A stretch of DNA of 64,000 nt. Source: Cellvibrionaceae bacterium (GTDB lineage: Bacteria; Pseudomonadota; Gammaproteobacteria; Pseudomonadales; Cellvibrionaceae). Position numbers and translations under genes: made by a program. The DNA is taken from NCBI GenBank assembly GCA_021151695.1, contig JAGKWU010000003.1:1-64000 (forward strand), in the 5' to 3' direction. The notes under the pieces were generated by a model that saw only the letters and a program-made list of their open reading frames with translations, did not search any database and was not told the origin of the DNA. This document shows, piece by piece, positions 46,517-54,389 of the stretch (its first letter is position 1; each line of letters begins with the position of its first letter).

Positions 46517-46532
46517 CTGTATATATATACAA
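46517..46532 (-). promoter_or_regulatory. LexA (SOS) box of dinB
   Basis: Read on the plus strand, CTGTATATATATACAA matches the gammaproteobacterial CTG-N10-CAG box except for the last base (CAA for CAG). Its alternating TA core is the ideal one. The distance to dinB (29 bases to the ATG) places it over the promoter. Confidence 0.88.
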
Positions 46533-47048
46533 TTAATTTATTCATTAAGCTTCATTTTTTTACAAACAAGCTTCAACAAAAAATTTATTTACGCTGAAAA
46601 CTCCGATTTCATGTCGGACGCAATCGTTCAAAACAGTAAAAAATTCGCTGGCGATAACCGCCCTGTCAGTTGCTGCTGCGCTAAGAAAACTAATCGCGAG
46701 CTGTTTTAAGCAATCGTTAACGACGTTTAACGAGCGAGAATCGACCTTGTAAAAATTCTTTTACGAGACACTTAAACGCAATCGAAAGTCGCAAATCAGA
46801 TATTTTTGTCGACGAAAGAGCATCATCAAAAAATAAATTGTGTGAGTCTTTTTGAGTCGCAAATTCAAATTGAAACCCTTAAAAAACTCTCAACACGAAT
46901 AATTTTGCGTTTTTTTTGAAAAAAAACCGTTTTTTTGACAAAAAACGCATGAAAAAACTTGTATTTTTTCAATAAAGTTTTAATTTATACATGTTGTAAC
47001 TTTTAATCTATTTTTCGTATATTCGAATTTCACTATAGGAAGCACACC
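46533..47048. other. AT-rich spacer between dinB and the histone-like gene
   Basis: About 516 bases with no supported gene. The last 150 bases are extremely AT-rich with phased A and T runs (46907-47000), typical of curved DNA. An inverted repeat GCGTTTTTTTT...AAAAAACGC spans 46907-46948. Just before the gene, TATAGGA (47034-47040) gives the ribosome site AGGAAG. A 32-codon open frame at 46611-46709 (contains CCCAKK) has no ribosome site. Confidence 0.5.
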
Positions 47049-47954
47049 ATGGCTGCACGTAAACAAACTGCTGTTGACACAGTTGCGGGTTTGGAACAAC
47101 AACTCGCCGCCTTAAAAGCACAATTAACCAAAGCTCGCGCTGCAAAAGCTGCTGATGCTCAAAAAGCGATAGCTGGTTTAGTAAAAGAAGCTGCCAAAGC
47201 TTCTGCCGCTCTTAAAGCTGCTCAAGGCAAATTGGCTGCTGCAGCTAAGAAGAAAACTCCAGGTAGCGCCAAAGTTACTGCTGCTGCCAAAGCTGCTGTA
47301 GCCGCTGCGAAGAAAGATGCAGACGCTGCTAAATCAGCTGTAGCTACCGCTAAAAAAGAAGTAGCTGCTGTTAAAGCTGCTAACAAAGTAGCTGCTGCTC
47401 ACGAAAAAGCAGTTGCCAAAGCTGAAGCTGCTGTTGCCAAGAAAGCCAAAGCTGCTGCCAAGAAAGTAGCGGCCAAAAACAAAATCGCTGCCAAGAAAGC
47501 TGCTGTAAAAGCCAAACTGGCCGCCAAGAAAGCCGCTGTAAAAGCTAAAGCAGCTGCTAAAAAGCAAGCTCTGAAAGCTAAAGCAGCTGCCAAGAAAGCA
47601 GCTGCCAAGAAAAGAGCTGCTGATAAAAAAGCCTCTTTACGCGCTAAAGCAGCAGCCAAGAAAGCTTCTTTGAAAGCCAAAGCAGCGGCCAAGAAAACTG
47701 CAGCAGCAGCCAAGAAAGCAGCTGCTAAAAAGCCTGCCGTTAAAAAAGCTCCAGCAGCCAAGAAAGCTCCAGCTGTAAAAAAAGCTCCAGCCGCTAAGAA
47801 AGCTCCAGCTGCTAAAAAAGCACCAGCAGCCAAGAAAGCTCCGGCCGCTAAAAAAGCTCCAGCAGCCAAAAAAGCACCGGCCGCCAAAAAAGCTCCAGCC
47901 GCTAAACGTGGTCGCAAGCCAAAAGCAGCCGCTCCAGCCGCTCCAGCTGCTTAA
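47049..47954 (+). CDS. Histone H1-like repetitive DNA-binding protein (AlgP-like)
   Basis: Lys/Ala-rich protein of 301 residues, very basic. The N-terminal 60 residues are a helical coiled-coil-like segment (TVAGLEQQLAALKAQLTKARAAKA). The middle has irregular AAKKAA repeats, and residues 232-285 are nine copies of KKAPAA/KKAPAV. The C terminus has KRGRKPK, an AT-hook core. Proteins of this kind (AlgP/AlgR3 in Pseudomonas) bind DNA like eukaryotic H1 tails and influence alginate gene expression; the role here is inferred. It is a monocistronic unit behind an AT-rich leader and before a hairpin. Confidence 0.85.
   Translation: MAARKQTAVDTVAGLEQQLAALKAQLTKARAAKAADAQKAIAGLVKEAAKASAALKAAQGKLAAAAKKKTPGSAKVTAAAKAAVAAAKKDADAAKSAVATAKKEVAAVKAANKVAAAHEKAVAKAEAAVAKKAKAAAKKVAAKNKIAAKKAAVKAKLAAKKAAVKAKAAAKKQALKAKAAAKKAAAKKRAADKKASLRAKAAAKKASLKAKAAAKKTAAAAKKAAAKKPAVKKAPAAKKAPAVKKAPAAKKAPAAKKAPAAKKAPAAKKAPAAKKAPAAKKAPAAKRGRKPKAAAPAAPAA
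47742..47903 (+). repeat. Nine tandem 18-bp repeats coding KKAPAA
   Basis: The six-residue unit KKAPAA (one copy KKAPAV) is repeated nine times in DNA with synonymous variation (GCT/GCC/GCA, AAA/AAG). Such arrays expand and contract by slippage or unequal exchange, so copy number probably varies between strains. Confidence 0.92.
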
Positions 47955-47960
47955 TAAATA

Positions 47961-47980
47961 TTCGGGGCTCTAACCCCGAA
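47961..47980 (+). terminator. Hairpin just after the histone-like gene
   Basis: TTCGGGG-CTCTAA-CCCCGAA, a 7-bp stem six bases after the stop. There is no T tract, so it may mainly stabilise the mRNA end. Confidence 0.55.
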
Positions 47981-47990
47981 GCTGCTATAC

Positions 47991-48054
47991 AAAGCCTGAA
48001 CCCAAGCGCTGATGATCATTATTCATTAGCATTATGAGTTCAGGCTTTTTATTT
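47991..48054 (+). terminator. Probable terminator with long loop
   Basis: AAAGCCTGAAC and GTTCAGGCTTTTTATTT pair over 11 bases around a 36-base loop, with a T run. The loop contains a short inner pairing (TGATGATCATTATTCA). It is the more likely transcription stop for the histone-like gene. Confidence 0.6.
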
Positions 48055-48218
48055 GCGCAGAGCTTTATCTCCTCCACCAAACTCAACCCCCCATCACATC
48101 ACATAATATCTTCTGCTTTGCTCCACTCCGATTTTAAATCCTGTGCACACCGACTCTTCCAGTTCAAGCATTAAAAATTTAAACCTCAGATTTGACTGTC
48201 CGCACCCTTTTTAAAGGC

Positions 48219-48246
48219 AAAAAAAAGCGAGCCTATTAAAGCTCGC
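48219..48246 (-). terminator. Terminator of the PilZ gene
   Basis: On the minus strand GCGAGC-TTTAATAG-GCTCGC is followed by eight T residues, 25 bases after the PilZ stop. Between 48055 and 48218 no gene is visible. Confidence 0.9.
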
Positions 48247-48270
48247 CCTGGATGTTATTTATTCCCGGAA

Positions 48271-48942
48271 TCAGGAACCGATAATTTCCTCACTGCATAT
48301 TTGCGCATAGACGTAAGCATAAAGCAGCAGACGTCCCTCCTCTGCTGGCTCAATAAACTCAACTCCATATGCTGTTTCATCACTAAATCCTTGCTGCTCA
48401 CCTTCAACCCGCGAACGAATTATTGCCTCTATTACTAATTCCCGTGCTATTCCCGCCACATTCACGTTAAAGCTGAGTTGTAGCTTATCCCCAATGGCGC
48501 CGAGTTCAGAGGTTACACCCAGGCGAGCCCCTGTCACACTGATATCCATTATGGAGCCTGCAGCTACCGTACTATTAGCCTGGGAAAGATTGGCGATTAC
48601 GACAGTTTGCTCTACTGCCACTCTTGTAGCGCCGCGAATACCTTTGAAGCTGACATTGTCCGGATAGCTGATATGGAGTATGGGATAGGGATCGGCCGTC
48701 TGCACTTCAACAACACTGGCAAAGATACCAATGCCGTTATCAACCATTAAGCGCGCAACAACCTTTTGTCCCGCGCGAAAACGCACGAGCTTGCCTGCGG
48801 CCTTGGGCACCGACAATAAAATGCTACGGCCAGGTAAGCAGCCAATCAATCGACAGGAAAAACGTTCAGGCTGACCAGCAGCGTTGCTCGTTTGTAGCTG
48901 GAGTGGATAGCCATACACCAGCTTCATATCTTCAAATTTCAT
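48271..48942 (-). CDS. PilZ domain c-di-GMP receptor (YcgR-like)
   Basis: Protein of 223 residues with an N-terminal PilZN/YcgR-like beta domain (about 5-95) and a C-terminal PilZ domain (about 98-220). The c-di-GMP motifs are intact: RGATR (R103 and R107) and DISVTG (D133, S135, G138). YcgR-type proteins bind c-di-GMP and brake the flagellar motor by contact with MotA/FliG. MotAB lie 6 kb away, but the proteins are not in one operon; the target is inferred. Own terminator; upstream neighbour is the cNMP protein in the same direction. Confidence 0.88.
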   Translation of the reverse strand: MKFEDMKLVYGYPLQLQTSNAAGQPERFSCRLIGCLPGRSILLSVPKAAGKLVRFRAGQKVVARLMVDNGIGIFASVVEVQTADPYPILHISYPDNVSFKGIRGATRVAVEQTVVIANLSQANSTVAAGSIMDISVTGARLGVTSELGAIGDKLQLSFNVNVAGIARELVIEAIIRSRVEGEQQGFSDETAYGVEFIEPAEEGRLLLYAYVYAQICSEEIIGS

Positions 48943-49041
48943 AGGTTTTGCAACCGATGGTTAATTATTAGTATTTTTGAAGTGTAGCAGGCATTTTGCG
49001 CTTGTTATGTAAGTCCTCGCGCTTGCGGTTATTCTCGCTAT

Positions 49042-49719
49042 CTAAACGGTAAAGACATCCGCTGGGGGCGGCGAATCAACATGGATAGCACCGAACTCGC
49101 GATTCCACTCCATCAACAAAGCCGCCAGTGCCTGCGCTTGCTCATGCAAAGCATGGAGCTCATCAAGGGTATCCTTGGTTCCGGTGTAAAGTTTTACCTG
49201 ACGATGCCTGTTGGCTAAAGCATGCTGTAAATGTTGGGAGCGATAGACTTCCAATTTCCAACGCAGGTTATGCACCGAGTTACGGTAATAGGCAAGTTTG
49301 GTTTGGATTGTAATCGGACGGGTGGAGCTGATATCGCCAAAAATACGCGAATCTGTCGCCAACACTATAGATTCCCGGCAACTGGGTTCTGCCAAGACTG
49401 TAGCTGTTCGAGGTTGTCCCATGAGCTGCGCAAGATCCCCGAAGACCTCCCCCGGAGTTACGTAATTAATCAATTCACCTTTGAGCGGATCATCGACATA
49501 GACAGCCAACCGTCCCTTTAGCAAAAAGAACAACCACGAGTCCTGATCACCACGCTGCAATACCACTTCACCGGGTAAATAAGTAACAATTCGTGAACTC
49601 TGCAACAACAACTCAAATTGCCAGGGGTCTTGCTGTTTTACCAACTTGAAAAATGGGATACCGGACAAAAGCTGCTCGACGTAATCACGTGAGAGTTTGG
49701 GCAGCGGTTTTATTTCCAT
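49042..49719 (-). CDS. Cyclic nucleotide-binding domain protein without HTH
   Basis: Protein of 225 residues. Residues about 30-150 form a cNMP-binding (Crp-like) barrel (PGEVVLQRGDQDSWLFFLLKG, GEVFGDLAQLMGQPRTATVLA); the Glu/Arg pair of the phosphate cassette is replaced partly (DLAQLMGQPRTA), so ligand binding is uncertain. The remainder is helical/coiled coil with no visible helix-turn-helix, so it is not a classic CRP activator. The start is ATG 49719 with AGGAAAG 5 bases upstream. Function unknown. Confidence 0.8.
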   Translation of the reverse strand: MEIKPLPKLSRDYVEQLLSGIPFFKLVKQQDPWQFELLLQSSRIVTYLPGEVVLQRGDQDSWLFFLLKGRLAVYVDDPLKGELINYVTPGEVFGDLAQLMGQPRTATVLAEPSCRESIVLATDSRIFGDISSTRPITIQTKLAYYRNSVHNLRWKLEVYRSQHLQHALANRHRQVKLYTGTKDTLDELHALHEQAQALAALLMEWNREFGAIHVDSPPPADVFTV

Positions 49720-49832
49720 GAGCTTTCCTGTGAGGAATGGAGTAGTCAAAGCATGGTTTATTTTGACAAAAAAAACAGGCGGCATACAGGAACATTTGAA
49801 AATTTGCCAGTTATTGCGATGCCAACTTTCAT

Positions 49833-49847
49833 ATCTATATTATAGAT
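49833..49847. promoter_or_regulatory. AT palindrome in divergent spacer
   Basis: ATCTATA-T-TATAGAT is a perfect 7-bp-arm palindrome between the cNMP gene and the chalcone-isomerase/TonB gene. It overlaps TA-rich promoter-like sequence (another TATATTATACT follows near 49890), so it could be an operator or a promoter core. Confidence 0.4.
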
Positions 49848-49996
49848 AGACTTTTAGCTCACAAAGAGCATACTCTCTAGGAGCAATTTTCTATATTATA
49901 CTTAGCGCCATTGCTGGCTTTTCGGCAAGATAGCCGGTGTGTTTTGCGTAGCATATAAAAAGCATTATCAATAACTAGAATGAGAGCGACCATACC

Positions 49997-51142
49997 ATGA
50001 CCTTCAAACGATATTTATCTTTTTGCGTTGGCGTTTTATTTGCGAGCTGTTGTTCGTTGGCCGTTGCGGCCGAACCTATGTTAAATGGTATAGCGGTACA
50101 TACAGAATTAAGCAAAGAGCAGTTTATTGGCGAACTCTACTCCAATCCTCTAAGCGATAATCCCGACACTCTCGCCTCAAGCACCCAGGCCATGCGCATG
50201 GAGCTCAAAATTTTGACTCCCGACATGTCTATGCGCCGCTTCAGCCGCTTGTGGATTGAAGGCATGGCAATCAATAACACTCCCGCCTTGCTGACCGAGC
50301 AAGCAGACAACATGGTGAAGTTTGACGGCCTGTTTAAAGGGCGTCTGCTTCCCAACGATAGCATCGTATTCAATTACGAACCCGGCAAGGGGGTGAACGT
50401 AACTGTAAACGACGTACTGCTGGGAAATATCGCCAGTGAAAAGTTTTTTGGTATGCTGTTACGCACCTGGGTTGGCAAAGTGCCACTCTCTTCTGACTAC
50501 AAAGACAATATGCTAAAGGCAGGCAAAGTCAGTGCTGAACTCAAGGCGCGCTTTGAAAAAATTAAACCTACCAAAGAGCGCACTGCCGACATCGCCGCCT
50601 GGAGCAAGATTAAAACCCCTGCTGAGTTAGCCGCAGAAAAAGCCGAAAAAGAAGCTTCTAAATCCTCCGCCCAAACCTCGTCAGCCGATAATGCCAAGCA
50701 GTTAGCGGCACAGAAAGCAGAAGCAGCCAAAGCTGAAACCGCAAAACTTGAGGCAGCGAAAGCGGAAGCGGCCAAACTGGCTGCACAGAAAGCATCTGTA
50801 GCTGACGCAGATGACGATAACAAACCGGCACTGACCGCCCAAACGCTGCTTGCACGTCAGTTCTACGTATCCGATTTGTTGAAAAAAATTCGCACCAATA
50901 CCAAATATCCAAAACGCGCGCTTGATCGCAATCAATCCGGTAGCGTACGCATATCTGTCGTCGTCAATCGAGCGGGCAATATCATCAGCACATCACTATT
51001 GGAAGGCTCTCAATTTGAACAGTTGAATGATGCAGCCATGGAAGCTATCAACCAATCTGCGCCCTTCCCGCCAATTCCTGACGCAGTATCAGGTAACAGC
51101 TTCGAATTTACAGTTCCAACTACCTTTACTTTACCCAAGTAA
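49997..51142 (+). CDS. Secreted chalcone-isomerase-like / TonB C-terminal domain fusion
   Basis: Protein of 381 residues. A signal peptide (about 1-24, ending SLAVAA) is followed by a chalcone-isomerase-like domain (about 30-190; MELKILTPDMSMRRFSRLWIEGM, RTWVGKVPLSSDYKDNML). A charged linker of Ala/Lys/Glu (about 210-270) leads to a TonB C-terminal domain (about 285-380; YPKRALDRNQSGSVRISVVVNRAGNI, INQSAPFPPIP). Unlike true TonB it has no ordinary N-terminal membrane anchor. The chalcone-like domain in bacteria is of unknown role. It may be a periplasmic partner of outer membrane receptors or a peptidoglycan-linked factor; neither is proven. Confidence 0.82.
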   Translation: MTFKRYLSFCVGVLFASCCSLAVAAEPMLNGIAVHTELSKEQFIGELYSNPLSDNPDTLASSTQAMRMELKILTPDMSMRRFSRLWIEGMAINNTPALLTEQADNMVKFDGLFKGRLLPNDSIVFNYEPGKGVNVTVNDVLLGNIASEKFFGMLLRTWVGKVPLSSDYKDNMLKAGKVSAELKARFEKIKPTKERTADIAAWSKIKTPAELAAEKAEKEASKSSAQTSSADNAKQLAAQKAEAAKAETAKLEAAKAEAAKLAAQKASVADADDDNKPALTAQTLLARQFYVSDLLKKIRTNTKYPKRALDRNQSGSVRISVVVNRAGNIISTSLLEGSQFEQLNDAAMEAINQSAPFPPIPDAVSGNSFEFTVPTTFTLPK

Positions 51143-51149
51143 GTACGCG

Positions 51150-51201
51150 TCTAGCACCCATAAAAAAAGCCACATTAGTGGCTTTTTTTATGGGTGCTAG
51201 A
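51150..51201. terminator. Bidirectional terminator with 24-bp perfect stem
   Basis: The arms TCTAGCACCCATAAAAAAAG-CCAC and their exact complement surround a four-base ATTA loop. The inner GCCAC/GTGGC with A and T runs acts on both strands for the convergent TonB-fusion and prfC genes. An uninterrupted 24-bp stem is unusually long. Confidence 0.93.
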
Positions 51202-51216
51202 AGGTCAACGAGATTA

Positions 51217-52794
51217 TTAGTGCTCGCGCGTTGCACGGAATTTTACGTCAGGATGACGCTCTTCTGTTAACGACAAATTCACTCGTGATGGCGCCAGATA
51301 GGTGAGATGCCCGCCACCATCCAGCGCCAGGTTATCACTGCATTTGTTCTTGAATTCTTCCAGTTTTTTAGGGTCACTACATTCGCACCAGCGGGCGGTA
51401 GTCACATTCACCGCTTCATATACAGCTTCGACTTTATATTCGTCTTTCAAACGGAAAGCCACAACCTCGAATTGCAATACACCTACAGCACCCACAACTA
51501 TGTCGTTGTTGTTCATCGGGAAGAACACTTGGGTAGACCCCTCTTCCGACAATTGTTGCAGCCCTTTTTGAAGCTGCTTCATTTTGAGTGGATCTTTCAA
51601 GCGGATACGACGAAAGAGTTCGGGAGCAAAGTGGGGAATACCAGTAAACTTTAATTCTTCGCCTTCGGTAAAAGTATCGCCAATCTGGATGGTGCCGTGG
51701 TTATGCAAACCTATAATATCGCCTGCAATCGCCTGCTCGACCGCGCTGCGATCACCGGCCATAAATGTCACAGCATCGGCAATTTTCACTTCCTTACCCA
51801 AGCGCACATGTTTCATTCTCATGCCTTGCTGGTAAACGCCGGAGCAGACGCGCATAAATGCAATACGGTCACGGTGTTTGGGATCCATATTTGCCTGGAT
51901 CTTGAAAATAAATCCGCTGAACTTTTCTTCCCCAGCCTCAACCATGCGAGCCTGCGTATGACGACCGCGCGGTGTAGGCGCCCACTCAACAAAGCCATCA
52001 AGCATTTCGCGTACACCGAAATTCCCCAAAGCAGTACCGAAAAATACAGGAGTCATACGACCGGCGAGATATTCATCAAGCTCAAACTCATGAGTGGCGC
52101 CACGCACAAATTCAATTTCTTCGCGAATCCTGGTCGCATCGCTACCTAATAACTTACTTGCCTCGTCGCTATCGAGACCTTTGATTTGTATATCGTCAGG
52201 AATGGTATGGCCCATACCAGGCTGATATACATGAATAGTATCGGTATAAAAATTATAAACGCCGACAAAATCCTTACCTGTACCCAATGGCCAGTTAATA
52301 GGTGCGGCAACAATTTTTAATACGTTTTCAATTTCATCAAGCAGCTCTACCGCATCGCGGCTCTCGCGATCCATTTTGTTGATGAATGACAGAATCGGTG
52401 TGTCGCGCAGACGGCAAACTTCCATCAGCTTGATGGTGCGGTCTTCCACACCCTTGGCACCGTCAATCATCATCAGCACTGAATCCACTGCCGTCAGTGT
52501 GCGGTAGGTATCTTCCGAAAAGTCTTCATGGCCGGGGGTATCCAACAAGTTGACCACGCGATCTTTGTAGGGGAATTGCATCACCGAAGAGGTTACCGAA
52601 ATACCGCGCTCCTGCTCCATGGTCATCCAGTCGGATTTGGCATGGGGGCCGCGCTTACCTTTTACTGAACCCGCCAGCTGAATGGCGTTACCCCAGAGCA
52701 GCAATTTCTCAGTAATGGTGGTTTTACCGGCATCCGGATGCGAAATAATGGCGAAAGTGCGGCGTTTGGCGAGTTCGTTTTTCAAATTGATCAT
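51217..52794 (-). CDS. prfC: Peptide chain release factor 3
   Basis: GTPase of 525 residues that recycles RF1 and RF2 from the ribosome. G1 is SHPDAGKTT (18-26), G3 is DTPGHEDFSEDT, G4 NKMD; switch I has RGISVTSSV. Domain II and III are complete, including the C-terminal region with LAPSRVNL. Length is normal. Its own promoter is predicted upstream. Confidence 0.97.
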   Translation of the reverse strand: MINLKNELAKRRTFAIISHPDAGKTTITEKLLLWGNAIQLAGSVKGKRGPHAKSDWMTMEQERGISVTSSVMQFPYKDRVVNLLDTPGHEDFSEDTYRTLTAVDSVLMMIDGAKGVEDRTIKLMEVCRLRDTPILSFINKMDRESRDAVELLDEIENVLKIVAAPINWPLGTGKDFVGVYNFYTDTIHVYQPGMGHTIPDDIQIKGLDSDEASKLLGSDATRIREEIEFVRGATHEFELDEYLAGRMTPVFFGTALGNFGVREMLDGFVEWAPTPRGRHTQARMVEAGEEKFSGFIFKIQANMDPKHRDRIAFMRVCSGVYQQGMRMKHVRLGKEVKIADAVTFMAGDRSAVEQAIAGDIIGLHNHGTIQIGDTFTEGEELKFTGIPHFAPELFRRIRLKDPLKMKQLQKGLQQLSEEGSTQVFFPMNNNDIVVGAVGVLQFEVVAFRLKDEYKVEAVYEAVNVTTARWCECSDPKKLEEFKNKCSDNLALDGGGHLTYLAPSRVNLSLTEERHPDVKFRATREH

Positions 52795-52858
52795 GGTGCA
52801 TGCTCTGGGAGCCGGGGTATATAAGGCTCTGGTGGCTGGGGGCGATAAAAAGGCGGCG

Positions 52859-52864
52859 ATTATA
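52859..52864 (-). promoter_or_regulatory. Probable -10 element of prfC
   Basis: On the minus strand TATAAT is followed by the GC-only CGCCGCC, about 65 bases before the prfC ATG. It overlaps the end of the MATE gene. No clear -35. Confidence 0.4.
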
Positions 52865-52870
52865 GCCTAG

Positions 52871-54235
52871 TCAGGGATGCAAATGTTGTTTGCCGGGTAG
52901 CTCGGCAATGTAGCGACGAACCCACCACCAGGCCCAGAGCGCGATACTCGCATTGGCGAGAGCCGTGGCAATAAATATCCCCTGCAACCCCCAAATTCTC
53001 TGCCCCAACCAGGCAAGCGGCAGATATACGTAGAGAACACGTGCGCCTGACAGTGCCATGGCGGGCCAGGGACGCCCCAAACCATTAAAGGCCGCATTCA
53101 CCGACATAATAATGCCGTAGGCACCATAGCTGAGCGGGATGATCGAGAAATAGCTGGCGGCGACCAGTATAACCTCCCGGTGATCGCCAAATAATCCGGC
53201 AATAGCGCCGCCCGCAAACCATAAGAACAGGGCCACTGCAGCGCCCATCATCAAACAAAAACGCGTGAGCAATATCACTGCTTCATCGAGTCGCTCAAGC
53301 TTGCCTGCGCCACTGTTCTGCCCAAAAAACGGCCCTATGATGCCAGACAAAGCGTAAAACACGATCAACATCAAAGGTTCAACACGTGTGGCTATACCTA
53401 ATCCAGCCACGGCATCGCTGCCATAAGCCGACACCATGGTAACCACTATGGCGCTGGCAATAGGTATCACTATGTTGGCGCACATGGCCGGGACACCAAC
53501 AAATACAATAGTGACCCAGGAATTACGCAACGACATCCAGCGCACAAACGGATTAACCAACATGCCGACCTTGTAATGCAATATATAAATCACACTGAGT
53601 AATATCAGGGATCTGGTTAACAAGGTCGCTATGGCTGCGCCAGATAAACCCAACGACGGAATTGGCCCCCAGCCAAAAATCAAAATGGGGTCCAGCAACA
53701 GATTAAATATTCCTGCCGCGCTCATAATGTAGCCTTGGACATGGCTCATACCCATAGCTCGCAACGCGGCAAGACTAACCATGGGAACTAGCAAACAGGG
53801 AGGGCTGAAGTACCAGATGGACATGTAGGAGCGAATCAGTGGGATAAGTTCCGGTGATGCTCCCATCGCAAGAAACAGCGGTTCGATAGTGAGCCACCCC
53901 AGAATGCACACGCAGACAGAAAGTAAAAAAGTGAGGCTCATGGCATCAGTGGCCAGACGCCGTGCCCGCATTTCATCGCCCTCGCCTATCGCGCGCGCCA
54001 CAGCGGAAGAAGTGCCCGCCCCCAAACCAATACCAAGACTGGTAAGCACCATAAGAATGGGAAAGGTAAAACTGAAAGCAGCCAAGGCTTCACGGCCAAG
54101 ACGGGCAATAAAAAACGTTTCTATGGCGTTCAACGACATGGTGGACATAAGCCCCCACACCATTGGAATTGCCATTATTTTTAGTTGCTGACCAACATCG
54201 CCTTCGGTAAGGGTTGCGTGAAGATGTTTATTCAT
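52871..54235 (-). CDS. MATE family multidrug/sodium antiporter
   Basis: Inner membrane transporter of 454 residues with twelve helices in two six-helix halves. MATE-type features are GLGAGTSSAVARAIGEGDE near residue 75-95 and its echo IIGPFFGQNSGAGKLERLDEA in the second half. Transports cationic drugs or metabolites out, driven by Na+ or H+; substrate unknown. It is followed by prfC, which has a separate promoter. Confidence 0.93.
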   Translation of the reverse strand: MNKHLHATLTEGDVGQQLKIMAIPMVWGLMSTMSLNAIETFFIARLGREALAAFSFTFPILMVLTSLGIGLGAGTSSAVARAIGEGDEMRARRLATDAMSLTFLLSVCVCILGWLTIEPLFLAMGASPELIPLIRSYMSIWYFSPPCLLVPMVSLAALRAMGMSHVQGYIMSAAGIFNLLLDPILIFGWGPIPSLGLSGAAIATLLTRSLILLSVIYILHYKVGMLVNPFVRWMSLRNSWVTIVFVGVPAMCANIVIPIASAIVVTMVSAYGSDAVAGLGIATRVEPLMLIVFYALSGIIGPFFGQNSGAGKLERLDEAVILLTRFCLMMGAAVALFLWFAGGAIAGLFGDHREVILVAASYFSIIPLSYGAYGIIMSVNAAFNGLGRPWPAMALSGARVLYVYLPLAWLGQRIWGLQGIFIATALANASIALWAWWWVRRYIAELPGKQHLHP

Positions 54236-54262
54236 AGGGAAACTTACTTACAAGAGGCGGCG

Positions 54263-54268
54263 ATTATA
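54263..54268 (-). promoter_or_regulatory. Probable -10 element of the MATE gene
   Basis: TATAAT followed by CGCCGCCT on the minus strand, 28 bases before the ATG. The same core and discriminator occur before prfC. Confidence 0.4.
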
Positions 54269-54310
54269 TACATTTCCACCTCTTGGCTCGCTCAGGTTTT
54301 GACCTGACCA

Positions 54311-54337
54311 AATAACAAGGCCCCTGCGAGAGGGGCC
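54311..54337 (-). terminator. Terminator downstream of the small exported protein gene
   Basis: GGCCCCT-CTCGC-AGGGGCC on the minus strand, followed by TTGTTATTT. It lies 53 bases after the stop of the 54390 gene and before the MATE promoter. Confidence 0.65.
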
Positions 54338-54389
54338 CATGAATTACTCAAACCAATAGCGCACAAAAATAAGCGCTACTGCATTTCCA

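Noticed and set aside
46611..46709. 32-codon frame with a CCCAKK motif upstream of the histone-like gene
   Set aside because: No ribosome binding site, no family and AT-rich context; could not be supported as a gene.
47742..47903. Regular repeats that could be mistaken for a CRISPR array
   Set aside because: They are 18-bp in-frame coding repeats with no spacers.
47399..47917. Ala/Phe-rich frame opposite the histone-like gene
   Set aside because: Mirror image of the Lys/Ala repeats; not a real membrane protein.
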